From positions 992,001-1,056,000 of the forward strand of contig NZ_CP010836.1 in assembly GCF_000935025.1 (NCBI RefSeq): a stretch of 64,000 nucleotides of DNA. Reading direction: 5' to 3'. A program made the position numbers and the translations under genes. The stretch is from Sphingomonas hengshuiensis (GTDB lineage: Bacteria > Pseudomonadota > Alphaproteobacteria > Sphingomonadales > Sphingomonadaceae). The notes below the pieces were generated by a model that saw nothing but the letters and a program-made list of their open reading frames with translations, was not told the origin of the DNA and ran no database searches. Positions within the stretch are counted from its first letter, which is position 1; every line of letters begins with the position of its first letter. Positions 43,934 to 52,582 of the stretch are shown here, in pieces.

Positions 43934-44851
43934 TCACCAGCCCTCGATCTCGGCGAGCCCGATTTCCTCGACTACCGCGAGCGCCTTGGCCAGCGAGTCC
44001 GGTTCCGCCGGCAGCCGCGGCGGGCGCGGAAAGCCGCCGGCTTGGCCGAAATGGTTCAGCAGCGCCTTGGTGACGCGGATGCCGCCATTGCCGTACAACG
44101 CCATGAACAGCCGCATCAGCTTGCCCCAGCGCTCCAGGAACAGCGCATTGTCACCCGTTCTGGCGGCTTCGATCACGCTGACGCATAGTCGCGGCGCGAT
44201 ATTGCCTTCGGAAGAGAGGAAGCCCTGCGCGCCGAACGCCAGCGCCATCGGCGCCTGGTGCGGACCGCCGACGCAGATATCGACTCGGTCGCCCAGCGCA
44301 TCGGCGAGCGTGCGGAGATAGCCGGGGTCCTGATGGCTGACGTTCAGCCCGATCAACTGTTTGTGGCGTTCGAACAGTTCGATGATGACCTGCGGCGGGA
44401 TGACATAGCCGACCGACTGGTGCGTCGAGAGCACCGAAGGCATGTCGGTGTTCGATAGAACCGCATCGAAATAGGCATCTAGCTCGCGCGGCGTGGGCGC
44501 ATGGCCGTGGCCGACATCGAGCGAATAGACCTGTGCCGCATCGACGCCCGCCTGTGACGCTGCCTCGATGAATTCGATCATCTGCCTTGCGGTGCGCGGC
44601 TCGACACCCATTGCCCGCACCGGCACGCGCCCTTTCAGTTCCTCCACCGCGATCGCCAGCAACCGGGCGGTCTCCTCGCGCGTCAGCGTATAGCCTTCGC
44701 CGCTGCCGCCGCCGCCGACATAGACGCCAACCCCGGCCTCGCCCAGCTTGCGCAGATGGCGGCGCAATCCCGCCTCGTCGATCGCACCGTCTTCCGCGAA
44801 GGGCGTGATGCTGATGGTAAAGGTCTGGTAACGCGAAACATCGGGTTTCAT
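43934..44851 (-). CDS. Dihydrodipicolinate-synthase-family protein lacking the Schiff-base lysine
   Basis: Protein of 305 residues with the DapA/NAL TIM-barrel pattern (FTISITPFAEDGAIDE, GGGGSGEGYTLTREE, FGAQGFLSSEGNIAPRL). At the catalytic lysine site, normally GIK, it has GLN (Asn170; codon AAC). The conserved YNVP tyrosine position reads STHQ. Aldolase chemistry by Schiff base is therefore not expected. The start at 44851 has AGGAG six bases upstream. It is divergent from a GntR gene, which may control it. Confidence 0.83.
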   Translation of the reverse strand: MKPDVSRYQTFTISITPFAEDGAIDEAGLRRHLRKLGEAGVGVYVGGGGSGEGYTLTREETARLLAIAVEELKGRVPVRAMGVEPRTARQMIEFIEAASQAGVDAAQVYSLDVGHGHAPTPRELDAYFDAVLSNTDMPSVLSTHQSVGYVIPPQVIIELFERHKQLIGLNVSHQDPGYLRTLADALGDRVDICVGGPHQAPMALAFGAQGFLSSEGNIAPRLCVSVIEAARTGDNALFLERWGKLMRLFMALYGNGGIRVTKALLNHFGQAGGFPRPPRLPAEPDSLAKALAVVEEIGLAEIEGW

Positions 44852-44888
44852 CCGTCTCTCCTGGATATTTCTATTGGGGTGGCTGGAC

Positions 44889-44923
44889 TTGCAAAGAGGT
44901 CGTGTGCGCTTATTGCAAAGGGG
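44889..44923. promoter_or_regulatory. Direct repeats TTGCAAAGRGG in divergent GntR promoter
   Basis: TTGCAAAGAGG (44889-44899) and TTGCAAAGGGG (44913-44923) are spaced 24 bp start to start, in the 100-bp gap between the DHDPS-like gene and the GntR gene. They are candidate binding sites for the GntR protein. Confidence 0.45.
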
Positions 44924-44951
44924 CGAGTGGCGATGATGCCGAGAGGATGAT

Positions 44952-45734
44952 GTGAGCGAAGGCACCAAGAAACGGCGATTGCGCCAGCCCAGGGTTGCGG
45001 AAATCGTCGCCTCCAGCCTCCGCTCGCGCATCCTGTCGGGCGCGTTGGCCGATGGCGACTTGCTGCCCAAGCAGGAGGAACTGCTCGCCGAGTTTGGTGT
45101 CAGCCCGCCGTGCATCCGCGAGGCGTTCCGCATTCTTGAGACCGAGGGGCTGGTGACCGTGATCCGCGGCAATATCGGCGGCGCGGTGGTGCACGTGCCG
45201 CACCCGGGCACGGCGGCCTATATGCTTGGCCTGGTGCTGGAGGCGCGCGCGGTTTCGCTCTACGACCTGCTCAACGGGATGCGCCTGCTCGAACCTGCCT
45301 GCGCCGCCGAGGCCGCGCTCCGTCCGGACCGCGAAACGACAGTGCTGCCCAGGCTTCGCGCCAATATCGAGGCGAGCATGGCCGCGATCGACGATCCCAA
45401 GGCCTTTATTGGACTGGCGCGGGACTTTCACACCGAACTGGTCAGCAATTGCGGCAACCAGACGATGAGCCTGGTCGTCGGCGCGCTGGAGCGGCTGTGG
45501 TCGGCACAGGTCGAGGTACTGGCGATCGACCGATCGGAGCATGGCAGCTTCTCCGACCGCGCGGTGCGGATGTCGCTCCAGCGCGAACATGAGCGGATCT
45601 ATCGCGCGATCGAGGAGGGCGATGCGCCCAGCGCCGAACGTGCGATCCGCGAGCATTTCTCCGGCGGCGTCGGCGAGCGGCGGCATGGCTTTGACACCGG
45701 CGTCACGATCAAGGCGGACATGCTCCGAGCCTGA
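44952..45734 (+). CDS. GntR-family regulator with FCD domain
   Basis: Protein of 260 residues. The N-terminal winged helix (RILSGALADGDLLPKQEELLAEFGVSPPCIREAFRILE, in parts) is typical of the FadR subgroup. The all-helical FCD ligand domain (about 95-235) has the DFHTELV metal-binding segment and later His positions. The start is GTG at 44952. Ligand is likely an organic acid or CoA-derived metabolite. It probably represses its divergent neighbour and perhaps further genes in the island. Confidence 0.9.
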   Translation: MSEGTKKRRLRQPRVAEIVASSLRSRILSGALADGDLLPKQEELLAEFGVSPPCIREAFRILETEGLVTVIRGNIGGAVVHVPHPGTAAYMLGLVLEARAVSLYDLLNGMRLLEPACAAEAALRPDRETTVLPRLRANIEASMAAIDDPKAFIGLARDFHTELVSNCGNQTMSLVVGALERLWSAQVEVLAIDRSEHGSFSDRAVRMSLQREHERIYRAIEEGDAPSAERAIREHFSGGVGERRHGFDTGVTIKADMLRA

Positions 45735-45754
45735 GAGCGCACGATCCAGGCCGA

Positions 45755-46342
45755 TCAGAGCGTCAGCCAGCGCACGACATCTTCGGCCCTGGCGCGCGGA
45801 CGCGGCGGCGCCGCTTCCGCGACGCTTCCGATCAGCACGACGCCCGCGACCTTTTGCCCCTCCTCCAGTCCGAGCAGCGCGGTCGCTCGGGCATCATAAG
45901 CGTGCCAGCCGGTCAGCCAGTTGGCGCCATAGCCCAGGGCGTGCGCCCCATTGAGCAGGTTCATGCACACCGCGCCCGCCGACAGCGTTTGCTCCCATTC
46001 GGGCACCTTGTGACCCGGGATGGTCGCCGAAACCACGATAACCGCCAGCGGCGCCGACGCCAGTTTGCGCGTGCTGACCCGAACCTTGGCGGCATCCTCG
46101 CGCGTCTCCGCCAGCGCAAGGAGTTGTTCGACCCAACGGTGCTTGGCCTCGCCTGCGACCAGCACCAGCCGCCAGGGGCTTAGCCGGCCATGGTCCGGCA
46201 CGCGCAGCGCGATTTCGACCAGACGGTCGACATCGGTACGATCAGGCCCCGGTGCCACCAGCGCGTCGGGCATCGGCGAACGGCGCGCCGCCAGGAGGTC
46301 CGCAGCCGATAGCTCGGGGAAATGGGTCGCTGTCGATGCCAT
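45755..46342 (-). CDS. Nitroreductase-family oxidoreductase
   Basis: Protein of 195 residues with the FMN-dependent nitroreductase fold of the YdjA type: RRSPMPDALV, VPDHGRLSPWRLVLVAGE, GHKVPEWEQTLSAGAVCMNLL, GYGANWLTGW. The start at 46342 has GGAGAG upstream. It is divergent from a small unknown gene across a region with two overlapping palindromes, so the two may be co-regulated. Confidence 0.86.
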   Translation of the reverse strand: MASTATHFPELSAADLLAARRSPMPDALVAPGPDRTDVDRLVEIALRVPDHGRLSPWRLVLVAGEAKHRWVEQLLALAETREDAAKVRVSTRKLASAPLAVIVVSATIPGHKVPEWEQTLSAGAVCMNLLNGAHALGYGANWLTGWHAYDARATALLGLEEGQKVAGVVLIGSVAEAAPPRPRARAEDVVRWLTL

Positions 46343-46385
46343 CACTGTCTCTCCATGCTGTGCGGCCTGTCGCCGCATCGATTGT

Positions 46386-46426
46386 TTGACGCTCATAGCC
46401 GAATCGGCTATCCTTTAAAAGATAGC
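46386..46426 (+). promoter_or_regulatory. Promoter with two overlapping palindromes (GCTATC-N8-GATAGC)
   Basis: TTGACG (46386-46391), a 17-bp spacer and TATCCT (46409-46414) form a sigma-70-like promoter. GCTATC-N8-GATAGC (46407-46426) is a perfect 6-bp-arm inverted repeat over the -10. ATAGCCGA-A-TCGGCTAT (46395-46411) is a second palindrome in the spacer. The first element matches the one at 20906-20925 in sequence and position relative to the -10. Confidence 0.7.
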
Positions 46427-46483
46427 ACATATAACAAGCGTGCAATCCACCGGAGAAACGTCCGGCCCGGTCTAGGAGAGGTT

Positions 46484-46783
46484 ATGAAAGCTGCCATCCG
46501 GTTCACCGATGTCTCGCTGGGGCAACCCGTCGAACTTGACGAGCGCATGGAAAGCGACTCGCCGATAGCGGAGCGTGCCTGCGCGATGGTCCGCCAATGG
46601 GCCGGCGCTGCCACAGCGTCGCTGGTCTCGATGCACCTCTGGGACGACCGTCTGGCGCCGGAGCAAGTCGCGGGCAGGGTCATGGCGCGGCATCTGGACG
46701 GCAGCAATCGCGCCGATGTAGAAATACTGATGCGCGCGCAGGACCGTTGCGCAAGGGCCGTCGTCCGTGTGGCGCTCGGGTGA
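46484..46783 (+). CDS. Hypothetical protein, 99 residues
   Basis: ATG at 46484 has AGGAGAGG directly upstream and a strong promoter with operators 58 bp away, so it is very likely expressed. The protein starts MKAAIRFTDVSLGQPVELDE, is mixed helix and strand, and has no signal, membrane segment or recognised motif. It contains two Cys. It is followed by a LysR gene. Function unknown. Confidence 0.6.
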   Translation: MKAAIRFTDVSLGQPVELDERMESDSPIAERACAMVRQWAGAATASLVSMHLWDDRLAPEQVAGRVMARHLDGSNRADVEILMRAQDRCARAVVRVALG

Positions 46784-46838
46784 CGCGGCCGCGCCGGGCA
46801 GCCGGCTCGCGGCCTCAGAACATAGCATAGCAACGGGC

Positions 46839-47798
46839 ATGTCCGCCTCGCTTTCCCCCACGGTTCCGCGTGAAGTGGCGACGTTGCGCACGCTGCGCAT
46901 CGCCAAGCACTTCCCCTTCTTCCTCGCGGTGGCGGAAGAGCAGAACCTCCATCGCGCCGCCGAGCGCCTGAACATCGCACAATCCGCATTGTCGCGCCGC
47001 ATCGCCGATCTGGAGCGCGAACTGGGCGGCATCGAGCTGTTCGAGCGTCAGGCGCGCGGCGTGGCGATCACGCCCGCTGGAGAGACGCTGGCCTATGATG
47101 TGCGGCGCATCCTGTTGTCGATCGAGGAGGCGCGCCGCAACGTCCGGCGCATTGCCGAAGGCGATACCGGGACGCTGCGTGTGGCCTTTTCCGAGGCGAT
47201 GTTGCGACGACCAGTGCTGCCGGCGGTGCTGCGCGAGTTCCGTTCGGTGCATCCCGAGGTTGAACTGCGCGCCTATCCGCTGACGTCAGATGCGCAGCGG
47301 AGCCGATTACTGGCCGACGAGATCGACGTCGCCTTCGTCATCGACGAGGTTACCGACCGCGATCAGTTCGAGACGCTGAATGTCGGTTGGGACAAGTTCG
47401 TGCTGGTATTGCCCGCCGACCATCCGCTCGCGGAGAAGCAGGTGGTGTCGCTTCAGGACATTTCGGGCGAGCCACTGTTATGGCCTGCGCGGCACACCTC
47501 GCCACGGCTGTTCGATCGCATGATCGCCGCGTTCGATGCGCAGGGGATTTCGCCCAATATCGCCGTGGAGGTGTCCGCTGTCGACATTGGCTATGAGCTG
47601 ACGGCGGCGGGCATCGGACTGGGTATCGTGACGGCGGCGCGCGCGGATCGCACGCCGCCCGGCGTCGTCCTGCGCGACCTTGCCGATCTCGATCTGCCGC
47701 TGCCACTCAGCATGTTGTGGTCCAAAAACGGCACCTCGCCGCTGGTCCGGCGGTTCGTGGAACTTGTCCAGCAGCGTCTGGACGAGACCGAGGCCTAA
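46839..47798 (+). CDS. LysR-family transcriptional regulator
   Basis: Protein of 319 residues. The N-terminal winged HTH (FFLAVAEEQNLHRAAERLNI, AQSALSRRIADLERELG) is preceded by a 25-residue extension. The LysR substrate domain follows (LRVAFSEAML, DVAFVIDE, GIGLGIVTAA), in a form like CatR/BenM regulators of aromatic catabolism. Its end overlaps the convergent hydrolase by 4 bp. The palindrome at 48757 upstream of the next operon is a possible target. Confidence 0.9.
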   Translation: MSASLSPTVPREVATLRTLRIAKHFPFFLAVAEEQNLHRAAERLNIAQSALSRRIADLERELGGIELFERQARGVAITPAGETLAYDVRRILLSIEEARRNVRRIAEGDTGTLRVAFSEAMLRRPVLPAVLREFRSVHPEVELRAYPLTSDAQRSRLLADEIDVAFVIDEVTDRDQFETLNVGWDKFVLVLPADHPLAEKQVVSLQDISGEPLLWPARHTSPRLFDRMIAAFDAQGISPNIAVEVSAVDIGYELTAAGIGLGIVTAARADRTPPGVVLRDLADLDLPLPLSMLWSKNGTSPLVRRFVELVQQRLDETEA

Positions 47799-48709
47799 AT
47801 CCGCGCGAAGGCGGTTGCGATCAGGCCGCCGACCGCTTCGACTTCGCGATTGGCGGCACCAAGCAGGTCGACCAGAGTGAAAAAGCCGTGCGCCATCCCG
47901 GGATGGTCCCGAACCGTCACCGCCACCCCGGCGCGGCGTAGCGCGGCGGCATAAGCGAGACCCTCGTCATGCAGGGGGTCGCAGCCTGCGAGAACGACGA
48001 ACGCCTCGGGCAGGCCCGCCAGATCGGCGGCGAGCGGAACCGCCTCCGGGTGGGCGCGGTCGGCGACAGAGACATAGTGATCCCAGAACCAGCGCATATC
48101 GTCAGCGGAGAGCAGATAGTCGCCCCGACCAAATTTGACATAGGAAGGCCGCTCGAAATCGGGCGAGACCACCGGATAGAGCAGCACCTGGAGATCGATA
48201 TGCGGGCCGCCGCGATCGCGGGCGCGGATCGCCAGTGCGGCGGCGAGGTTCCCCCCGGCGCTGTCGCCCATCACTGCGACTGGGCCTGTGTCGGCAAGTG
48301 CTTGCAACGCCGCCCAGGCATCATCGAGCGGGCCGGGAAAGCGGTGTTCGGGGGCGAGGCGATAGTCGACGCTGACCACCGCCGCGCCGGTGACCTGCGC
48401 AAGCTGACGACAGACCGGATCGAAGCCGTCGAGCGTCCCGAACGTCCAGCCACCGCCATGCAGATAGAGGATCAGGCCATGCGACGTCGCCCCCGCTACG
48501 TATCGGCGCATTCGGACCGGGCCGTCGGGACCATCGATCGAGAAGTCCTCCATCGTCGCGACGGCTGCGCCCCTGTTCGGCGGCAGTGCAGCCTGCGATT
48601 CCGCGAAGATGCGGCGCACGTCCGCGACGGTGCCCGTGCTGAAGCCGGGAAGCCCCAGTGCGTTGCGGCGGTCGAGCATCGCTTGCATCTCGGGATCGAG
48701 CGGTCCCAT
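47795..48709 (-). CDS. HSL-family alpha/beta hydrolase
   Basis: Protein of 304 residues (Abhydrolase_3): oxyanion motif YLHGGGWTFG, VDYRLAPEH, nucleophile Ser in GDSAGGNLA, acid in the CDPLHDEG region and His in GMAHGF. It hydrolyses carboxyl esters or lactones in the cytoplasm. The start at 48709 has AGGAG six bases upstream. It is divergent from the acyl-CoA dehydrogenase operon; a role in opening a lactone or ester intermediate is possible. Confidence 0.9.
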   Translation of the reverse strand: MGPLDPEMQAMLDRRNALGLPGFSTGTVADVRRIFAESQAALPPNRGAAVATMEDFSIDGPDGPVRMRRYVAGATSHGLILYLHGGGWTFGTLDGFDPVCRQLAQVTGAAVVSVDYRLAPEHRFPGPLDDAWAALQALADTGPVAVMGDSAGGNLAAALAIRARDRGGPHIDLQVLLYPVVSPDFERPSYVKFGRGDYLLSADDMRWFWDHYVSVADRAHPEAVPLAADLAGLPEAFVVLAGCDPLHDEGLAYAAALRRAGVAVTVRDHPGMAHGFFTLVDLLGAANREVEAVGGLIATAFARI

Positions 48710-48756
48710 TCGGCTCTCCTGAACTCGCCCGACGATGGTCGCAGCCACGCCCGGCA

Positions 48757-48774
48757 CGCAATTGCCCAATTGCG
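48757..48774. promoter_or_regulatory. Inverted repeat CGCAATTG-CC-CAATTGCG
   Basis: Perfect 8-bp arms with a 2-bp spacer, centrally placed in the 142-bp gap between the divergent hydrolase and acyl-CoA dehydrogenase genes. Outer GGCA and TGCC (one base offset) extend the symmetry. It is a strong operator candidate. A CGCAATTGCG palindrome also lies at 56701-56710, just before the tetR start. Confidence 0.6.
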
Positions 48775-48851
48775 ATGCCTTTGATGAGGCTTCGGTATTC
48801 GACGGTTCGCAACCCCAGGGCCTATGGCCCCGGCTCTGGGAACGGAGCCGA

Positions 48852-50591
48852 ATGAGCGAGTATCTGATTGCGCGTGAGGAACTGGATTTCCTCCTCTGGG
48901 ATTGGCTGGACCTCGCCGGGGATTGCGGTGACGCAGTCGATCGCGAGAGCGCCGACGCGATTCTCGATCTGTCCGCGCGGCTCGCCGCCGACGCCTTCCT
49001 TCCGCATTACAAGACCGCTGATCGCGTCGAGCCTTTTCAGGACGGGACCGGAGTACATGCGCTGCCGGAGATCGGAGCGGCGCTGCGCGAATATGCTGAA
49101 CTAGGCCTGTTCGCAGCGAGCTTTCCGCCCGAACTGGGCGGGCTTGGGTTGCCCAGCCTGCTGGCCAATGCCTCCTTTGCGCAGTTCCTGGCGGCCAATG
49201 TCTCGACCGCTGCCTATGTGATGTTGACCACTGCCAATGCACGGTTGCTCGCGACCTTCGGGAGCCCGGCGCAGATCACCCAATTCGCGCTGCCACAGAT
49301 CGAGGGGCGATGGTTCGGCACCATGTGTCTTTCCGAACCGCAGGCGGGATCTAACCTGGGCGATGTCGCGACGCGCGCGGTTGCCGATGGCGCTGACGCC
49401 TTGGGGGATCGCTATCGTCTTACCGGCAACAAGATGTGGATTTCCGGCGGCGACCACGATCTGAGCGAGAATATCGTCCATCTGGTGCTCGCCAAGGTGG
49501 CGGAGCCGGGCCGCGCGACCGAGGAGGGGACAAAGGGCCTCTCGCTGTTCGTCGTCCCCAAATTCCTGCCCACGGGCGCGCGCAACGACGTGGCCGTGGC
49601 GGGGCTCAACCACAAGATGGGGTATCGGGGAACCACCAACTGCCTGCTCAACTTCGGCGAAGGCGAGGGCGCGCTCGGCTGGATCATCGGCACGCCGGGC
49701 CAGGGGCTGCCCCAGATGTTCAAGATGATGAACGAGGCGCGGATCGGCGTCGCGCTGGGAGCGGCGGCCCTGGGCTATCGCGGCTATCGCCACGCCTTGG
49801 CCTATGCGCGTGAGCGCAGGCAGGGGCGGCCATCCGGCGCGGGTGCGGGGCCGTCACGACCGATCCTCGCGCACCCCGACGTGCGCGACATGCTGTTGAC
49901 GGCCAAATGCTATGCCGAGGGCGCGCTTGCGTTGGTGCTCTATTGCGCGAAGCTGGTCGATCGGGCCGAGCAGGACGCGGAAGCAGCGACGTTGCTGGCG
50001 CTGCTGACCCCGATCGCCAAGACCTGGGCCTCGGAATATGGCCTTGCGGTGAACGACATCGCGATCCAGGTCCATGGCGGCTATGGCTATACCCGCGACT
50101 TCGACGTGGAACAGCTATGGCGAGACAATCGCCTCAATCCGATCCACGAAGGCACTACGGGCATCCAGGCGCTCGACCTGGCCGGGCGCAAGCTGCGTGA
50201 CGGCGCCGGGCTGGCGATCCTGCGCACGCGGATCGCGGAAACCATCGCCAGGGCAGAAGCGGGTGCGGCGCTGACCGGCCATGCGGAGGCGCTGGACCTA
50301 TGCTGGCGGCGGATTGCGGATGCCGTCGGCACGCTTCGCGACGCCGGGTCGCAGGGCATGGCCTCCAACGCGACGGCGCTGCTTCGCGCCTTCGGGCACG
50401 GGGTGGTCGGGTGGCAATGGCTCGACCGTGCGTTGCTGTGCACCGACGCCCCCGAGGACCCGTTTCGCGGCGGCAAGCTATGGGCGTGTCGCTATTTCTT
50501 CGAGCGCGAGATGCCCAGGATCGACGCCTGGCTGCGCCCGATCGAGGCCGGCAGCGATATCGGTGCCGCCGTGCCGGCTGAATTTCTTTGA
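48852..50591 (+). CDS. Acyl-CoA dehydrogenase, large form with C-terminal extension
   Basis: Protein of 579 residues. It has the ACAD core: CLSEPQAGSNLGD, GNKMWISGGDHD, GYRGTTNCLLNFG, QVHGGYGYTRDFDVEQLWRDNR, and the catalytic Glu in IHEGTTGIQALDL. A further 120-residue helical C-terminal domain follows, as in DmdC/FadE5-like enzymes. It oxidises an acyl-CoA at alpha-beta carbons. The ATG at 48852 has GGAG upstream. It heads the operon running to RidA. Confidence 0.9.
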   Translation: MSEYLIAREELDFLLWDWLDLAGDCGDAVDRESADAILDLSARLAADAFLPHYKTADRVEPFQDGTGVHALPEIGAALREYAELGLFAASFPPELGGLGLPSLLANASFAQFLAANVSTAAYVMLTTANARLLATFGSPAQITQFALPQIEGRWFGTMCLSEPQAGSNLGDVATRAVADGADALGDRYRLTGNKMWISGGDHDLSENIVHLVLAKVAEPGRATEEGTKGLSLFVVPKFLPTGARNDVAVAGLNHKMGYRGTTNCLLNFGEGEGALGWIIGTPGQGLPQMFKMMNEARIGVALGAAALGYRGYRHALAYARERRQGRPSGAGAGPSRPILAHPDVRDMLLTAKCYAEGALALVLYCAKLVDRAEQDAEAATLLALLTPIAKTWASEYGLAVNDIAIQVHGGYGYTRDFDVEQLWRDNRLNPIHEGTTGIQALDLAGRKLRDGAGLAILRTRIAETIARAEAGAALTGHAEALDLCWRRIADAVGTLRDAGSQGMASNATALLRAFGHGVVGWQWLDRALLCTDAPEDPFRGGKLWACRYFFEREMPRIDAWLRPIEAGSDIGAAVPAEFL

Positions 50592-50611
50592 ACAAACAGG
50601 GGGAGCAGAAG

Positions 50612-51535
50612 ATGCGGATCGATCTGAGCGGTCGCGTGGCCATCGTGACCGGCGCGGGCGGAGGGCTGGGCCGTGCCCATGCGCTGCTGCTGGCAAAGCG
50701 GGGCGCCAAAGTGGTGGTCAACGATCTGGGCGGTGCGCGCGACGGCAGCGGCGGCAGCGCGACCATGGCCGAGCAGGTGGTCGAGGAGATTCGCCGGGCA
50801 GGCGGCGAGGCGATCGCCAATGGCGCGAGCGTCACCGATTTCGATCAGGTCGGCGCGATGGTCGATCAGGCGATGGCGATTTGGGGCCGGATCGACATAT
50901 TGGTGAACAATGCGGGCATCCTGCGCGACCGCACCTTCGCCAAACAGGATCTGAGCGATTTCCGCACGGTGATCGACGTGCATCTGATGGGATCGGTCCA
51001 TTGCACCAAGGCAGTGTGGGACATCATGATCGCGCAGCAATTCGGGCGAGTCCTGATGACCACCTCCTCCTCCGGGCTCTACGGCAATTTCGGCCAGTCG
51101 CAGTACGGCGCCGCCAAAATGGGCCTGGTGGGCCTGATGAAGACGCTGAGCCAGGAGGGACGGAAACACGACATTCGCGTCAATTGCCTGGCACCGTCGG
51201 CGGCGACGCGGATGACCGAGGACATCATGTCTGCGGACGAACTGATGGCGCTCGCGCCCGCGTCGGTATCGCCCGCCATGCTCGCGCTGGTCAGCGACGA
51301 TGCGCCGACCGGCACGATATTGTGCGCGGGGGCGGGGAGCTTCGAATGCGCACACATCACGCTGACCAAGGGGCTGTATGTCGGCGTCGGCGAAGATGCG
51401 GCGGAGCAGGTGCTTGCCGGACTGGGGCAAATCGTGGACCGCAACGGGGAGGTGGTGCCTGCGACCGGGCTGGAGCAGCCGCGCTACGAACTGTCGCGCG
51501 TGCCGGGGCTGATGCCCGCCGCCGCGCATGGTTGA
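50612..51535 (+). CDS. SDR of the MFE-2 / HSD17B4 type (3-hydroxyacyl-CoA dehydrogenase)
   Basis: Protein of 307 residues. GRVAIVTGAGGGLGRAHALL and VVVNDLGGARDGSGGS are hallmarks of the multifunctional-enzyme-2 dehydrogenase domain. The catalytic set is TSSSG with YGAAKMG. Family members oxidise 3-hydroxyacyl-CoA, including steroid side-chain esters. The ATG at 50612 has GGGAG at normal spacing, while a TTG at 50588 is less likely. It overlaps the next gene by 8 bp. Confidence 0.88.
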   Translation: MRIDLSGRVAIVTGAGGGLGRAHALLLAKRGAKVVVNDLGGARDGSGGSATMAEQVVEEIRRAGGEAIANGASVTDFDQVGAMVDQAMAIWGRIDILVNNAGILRDRTFAKQDLSDFRTVIDVHLMGSVHCTKAVWDIMIAQQFGRVLMTTSSSGLYGNFGQSQYGAAKMGLVGLMKTLSQEGRKHDIRVNCLAPSAATRMTEDIMSADELMALAPASVSPAMLALVSDDAPTGTILCAGAGSFECAHITLTKGLYVGVGEDAAEQVLAGLGQIVDRNGEVVPATGLEQPRYELSRVPGLMPAAAHG

Positions 51536-52580
51536 GGCTTTGGCGCCGGTCCGCGCTGCGCATCGTTTCGACGAGACGGGGTTGCTGCGCTGGATGGAGC
51601 AGCATGTCGCGGGCTTTGACGGTCCGCTGACGGTCGAGCAGTTTTCGGGCGGCCAGTCCAATCCGACCTATCGTCTGCGCACGTCGGGGCGAGACTATGT
51701 GCTGCGCCGCAAGCCACCCGGCATCCTGCTGAAGGGGGCCCATGCGGTGGACCGCGAGTTTCGCGTGATCTCGGCGCTCCATGCCGCCGGCTTCCCGGTG
51801 CCCCAGGCGTTTGGGCTATGCCTCGACGAGAGCGTGATCGGCACGGTCTTCTACGTCATGGAAATGGTGGCAGGGCGCAATTTCTGGAACACCGCCTTCC
51901 CGGAGGTGCCGCGCGAGGAGCGCCCTGCCTATCTGGACGCGATGAACGCTACGATCGCGCGACTGCATTCCATCGATCCAGCGGCGATCGGGCTCGAGGA
52001 TTTCGGGCGGCCCGGCAATTACTTCGAACGTCAGGTGGGCCGTTGGTCACGGCAATATCTGGAGGACTCGGAGGCGGGTCGGGTGCCGGCGATGGATGCG
52101 CTGATCGAGTGGCTGCCGGCAAACATCCCGCCCGGCGACGAGACCAGCATCGTGCACGGCGATTTCCGCTGCGACAATATGCTGTTCCACCCGAGCCAAC
52201 CGCGCGTGATCGCGGTTCTGGACTGGGAGCTGTCGACGCTGGGGCATCCGCTGGCGGACTTGGCCTATCATCTGATGATGTATCGGATGCCGCCGGGCTT
52301 TTCGACCGGGCTGGCGGGGCTCGATCTTCCGGCGCTGAACATCCCGAGCGAGGCCAGCTATATCGCGGACTATTGCCGAAGGACCGGGCGCGACGGGATC
52401 GAACGGCTCGATTTCCACCTGGCATTCAGCCTGTTTCGATTGGCGGCGATCATCCACGGTATCAAGGGGCGGATGCTGCGCGGCACGGCGTCGTCGCCCC
52501 AGGCCGCAGCGGCGGTCGAGCAGCTCGAACGGGTTGCCGAGCTGGCGCTCCAGCAGACGCATGCGAATTTCGGGGGCTGA
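51528..52580 (+). CDS. Phosphotransferase (APH fold), ACAD10/11 N-domain type
   Basis: Protein of 350 residues with the aminoglycoside-phosphotransferase fold: [21 protein letters not shown] (ATP Lys), [13 protein letters not shown] (catalytic Asp) and [19 protein letters not shown] (metal Asp). This subgroup corresponds to the kinase domain of mammalian ACAD10/ACAD11 and bacterial LvaA, which phosphorylate 4-hydroxyacyl-CoA. The adjacent dehydrogenase matches the other half of those proteins. An antibiotic-resistance role is not indicated. Confidence 0.87.
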   Translation: MVEALAPVRAAHRFDETGLLRWMEQHVAGFDGPLTVEQFSGGQSNPTYRLRTSGRDYVLRRKPPGILLKGAHAVDREFRVISALHAAGFPVPQAFGLCLDESVIGTVFYVMEMVAGRNFWNTAFPEVPREERPAYLDAMNATIARLHSIDPAAIGLEDFGRPGNYFERQVGRWSRQYLEDSEAGRVPAMDALIEWLPANIPPGDETSIVHGDFRCDNMLFHPSQPRVIAVLDWELSTLGHPLADLAYHLMMYRMPPGFSTGLAGLDLPALNIPSEASYIADYCRRTGRDGIERLDFHLAFSLFRLAAIIHGIKGRMLRGTASSPQAAAAVEQLERVAELALQQTHANFGG

Positions 52581-52582
52581 CG

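Noticed and set aside
51528..52580. Aminoglycoside resistance gene
   Set aside because: The APH fold is shared, but motifs and the adjoining dehydrogenase place it with ACAD10/11-type acyl kinases.
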